Notes under the pieces: model-generated | What the model saw: only the letters and a program-made list of their open reading frames with translations | Databases searched by the model: none | What the model was told of the DNA's origin: nothing | Assembly (NCBI GenBank): GCA_045538875.1 | Contig: JAZQEG010000009.1 | Location: forward strand, 62,001 to 126,000 | From: RGIG4708 sp045538875 | GTDB taxonomy: Bacteria > Bacillota > Clostridia > UMGS1810 | DNA: 64,000 bases | Reading direction: 5' to 3' | Shown: positions 62,315 through 64,000 of the stretch, piece by piece | Layout of the letters: each line of letters starts with the position of its first letter | How positions within the stretch are numbered: position 1 is the first letter of the stretch | Program-made: the position numbers and the translations under genes

Positions 62315-64000
62315 ATAAAACTTTTAACATTAAATACTCATAGTATCACTGAGCCTGACTATGAAAACAAAGTTAAAATTTTTGTGAACGAAATATTTCA
62401 AATACAACCCGATATAATTGCTCTTCAGGAGGTCAATCAATCAATAAATGCCACTGTAGTTGACACCGATTGTATAAGGTGCGGCAAATGTCAGATAAAA
62501 TCGGACAATCACGCAATGAGGATTGTTAACGAGCTTAAAAAGAGAGGCATAAATTATCACTGGAGTTACCTGCCTGTTAAGGTTGGTTACCAAAAATATG
62601 ATGAAGGTCTTGCAGTGCTTTGCAAGTATCCCATACTTGACGCACACGAAATACTTTTGAGCCAACAGGATGATTACAACAACTGGCGCACGCGAAAAGC
62701 TCTTGTTGTAAAGTTGGGCGACAAAATAGGGTATGTATGCAATGTTCATATGGGCTGGTGGGACGACGAAGCTGACCCGTACAAACAACAGTGGGAGAGG
62801 CTAGAAAGTAAGCTTCCCGACGGCAAAATATGGCTTATGGGTGATTTTAACTCTCCCGACAGCAAAAAAGATGAGGGGTATGACTTAATACGCAGTGGCG
62901 GCTGGACAGACTTGTACAGGGAGTATTCATCTGACTGTGGATATACAGTCCCCGGCAGTATAGATGGGTGGAAAGGCTGTGCACCAAAGCGTATTGACTA
63001 TATATGGCACAATGGTAAAGTAAATGTGCTTTGTGCCAAAGTGTGCTTTAGCGACAAATGTGTTTCAGACCATTTTGGAGTTTTTGCGGAGGTAGACATT
63101 CAAGCAAACAGCAAAAACAGAGCAAGCGGAATACTTTTGCCTATATTTTCGCTTCCCTCAAAGTACGGCATAGGATGCTTTGATAAATGTGCATACCAAT
63201 TTGTTGATTTTCTTGCAGACAGCGGCCAAAAGTATTGGCAAATTTTGCCCCTTGGCAGCACAGGCTTTGGCGATTCGCCATATCAGTCTTTTTCGTCATT
63301 TGCTGGCAATCCGTATTTTATAAGCCTTGAGGATTTAATTGAGCAGGGCTTGCTCGATAAAGAAATTTGTGACAAAACAGATTTTGGCTCAGATAGTACA
63401 ATGGTAGATTACCAAAAGCTATATCACAACAGATTTGTTATTTTAAACTATGCATATAAAAAATGGAATGAAAACAGCGAGTACAATGAATTTTGCAACG
63501 CAAATAAGTATTGGCTTGACGATTACAGCTTGTTTATGGCAATAAAAGATAGCTTTGACGGTAAGCCATGGTATATGTGGGACAAGGACATTAAAACAAG
63601 AGAATGCTACGCTGTTGAAAAATACAAGCAACGCCTATATGATATAATAGAGTTTTACAAATTTATTCAATTTGTATTTTTTAATCAGTGGCAAAAGCTT
63701 AAGTCATACGCAAACAACAAGGGTATAAAATTAATTGGTGACATACCTATATATGCATCAATGGATAGCTGTGACTGCTGGGTTAATCCTGAGCTTTTTC
63801 AGTTTGACAGCAATTTACAGCCAATAGCAGTTGCAGGCTGCCCGCCCGATGGATTTTCGCCAAAAGGTCAGCTTTGGGGCAATCCTTTGTATGACTGGGA
63901 GCAACACAAAAAGACAAACTACAGCTGGTGGGCAACACGCATTGCATTTAATAAAAAGCTGTATGATATTTTGCGAATAGACCATTTTCGCGGTTTCGAC
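62315..64000 (+). CDS. EEP phosphatase (MapP-like)-4-alpha-glucanotransferase (MalQ) fusion, 3' truncated by window
   Basis: One uninterrupted frame to the edge of the window (562 codons). Residues 1 to about 262 are an endonuclease/exonuclease/phosphatase domain: KLLTLNTHS, ALQEVN (Glu39), MGDFN (Asp177, Asn179), RIDYIWH and the catalytic SDHFGV (Asp252-His253). This resembles MapP, maltose 6'-phosphate phosphatase of Enterococcus. From about 271, SGILLPIFSLPSKYGIG starts GH77: PLGSTGFGDSPYQSFSSFAGNP and the nucleophile Asp556 in LRIDHFRGF. No ATG, GTG or TTG is in the correct place: after the in-frame stop at 62282 the first plausible start is ATA at 62315, behind AAGAAGGTG (62301-62309). 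The product would cleave phosphate from maltose 6'-P and disproportionate the maltose. Confidence 0.86.
   Translation, partial: MKLLTLNTHSITEPDYENKVKIFVNEIFQIQPDIIALQEVNQSINATVVDTDCIRCGKCQIKSDNHAMRIVNELKKRGINYHWSYLPVKVGYQKYDEGLAVLCKYPILDAHEILLSQQDDYNNWRTRKALVVKLGDKIGYVCNVHMGWWDDEADPYKQQWERLESKLPDGKIWLMGDFNSPDSKKDEGYDLIRSGGWTDLYREYSSDCGYTVPGSIDGWKGCAPKRIDYIWHNGKVNVLCAKVCFSDKCVSDHFGVFAEVDIQANSKNRASGILLPIFSLPSKYGIGCFDKCAYQFVDFLADSGQKYWQILPLGSTGFGDSPYQSFSSFAGNPYFISLEDLIEQGLLDKEICDKTDFGSDSTMVDYQKLYHNRFVILNYAYKKWNENSEYNEFCNANKYWLDDYSLFMAIKDSFDGKPWYMWDKDIKTRECYAVEKYKQRLYDIIEFYKFIQFVFFNQWQKLKSYANNKGIKLIGDIPIYASMDSCDCWVNPELFQFDSNLQPIAVAGCPPDGFSPKGQLWGNPLYDWEQHKKTNYSWWATRIAFNKKLYDILRIDHFRGFD

Noticed and set aside
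62311..62343. TTG at 62311 as the start of the MapP-MalQ gene
   Set aside because: It is out of frame and meets TAG after ten codons.
1..64000. tRNA or rRNA genes
   Set aside because: Intergenic gaps are short and none shows the GGTTCGANNCC T-arm or rRNA-like sequence by eye; a tRNAscan run would settle it.

Overview
This is an AT-rich chromosomal window from an anaerobic, low-GC Gram-positive bacterium of the class Clostridia, most likely an uncultured gut lineage; I can only place it at about order level. The evidence is the Firmicutes-type gene order from yicC to thiN, indolepyruvate:ferredoxin oxidoreductase, PrkC with PASTA domains, RemA, a YtxC-like sporulation gene, strong AGGAGG ribosome sites and canonical sigma-A promoters. 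Almost all of the sequence is coding. I saw no rRNA, tRNA, CRISPR array or prophage.

Region 1 (1-12.9 kb): the end of an acyl-CoA ligase with iorA-iorB (aromatic 2-oxoacid fermentation), then a CofE-like ligase, threonine synthase, ispD-ispF (isoprenoids), tsaE-tsaB (tRNA t6A), rpiB, upp, a small membrane exporter, metK, an orphan membrane protein and a YhcC-type radical SAM protein. Region 2 (12.9-27.8 kb): the classical Firmicutes block yicC-remA-gmk-rpoZ-priA-def-fmt-(zinc peptidase)-rsmB-rlmN-prpC-prkC-rsgA-rpe-thiN, plus a DUF6062 gene; coaBC is missing from its usual place. Region 3 (27.8-36.3 kb, mostly minus strand): murI-DUF1934-argS-ctpA, plus-strand ogg, and a conserved hypothetical followed by pncB-mnmA. 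Region 4 (36.4-45.3 kb): DUF421/DUF4363, ruvX, DUF1292, a structured RNA (probable 6S RNA) just before tcdA, murD, three tandem M42 aminopeptidases, a YnbB-like PLP enzyme and a cysteine-rich miniprotein.

Region 5 (45.3-54.5 kb) is the accessory part. It has an attenuator-like leader, a secreted protein of unknown function overlapping a 1793-residue RHS/YD-repeat protein whose C-terminal domain carries a caspase-like His/Cys pattern, a small membrane protein as candidate immunity protein, a REP-associated tyrosine transposase (RAYT) flanked by oppositely oriented REP-like repeats, and a secreted Ig/cohesin-like protein. Region 6 (54.6-57.8 kb): a DUF6873-like gene, a ytxC-like gene and a B12-binding radical SAM protein.

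Region 7 (57.9 kb to the end) is a compact alpha-glucan operon: glycogen/maltodextrin phosphorylase, a PTS permease with the order EIIA-EIIC-EIIB, and a gene running off the right edge that fuses an endonuclease/exonuclease/phosphatase (EEP) domain, resembling maltose 6'-phosphate phosphatase MapP, to a GH77 4-alpha-glucanotransferase (MalQ). This suggests that one transcript handles phosphorylating uptake of maltose, dephosphorylation, disproportionation and phosphorolysis, with two consecutive steps in one polypeptide. The fusion appears to start at an ATA codon. I regard this operon and the RHS/caspase-like locus as the two most interesting parts of the window.
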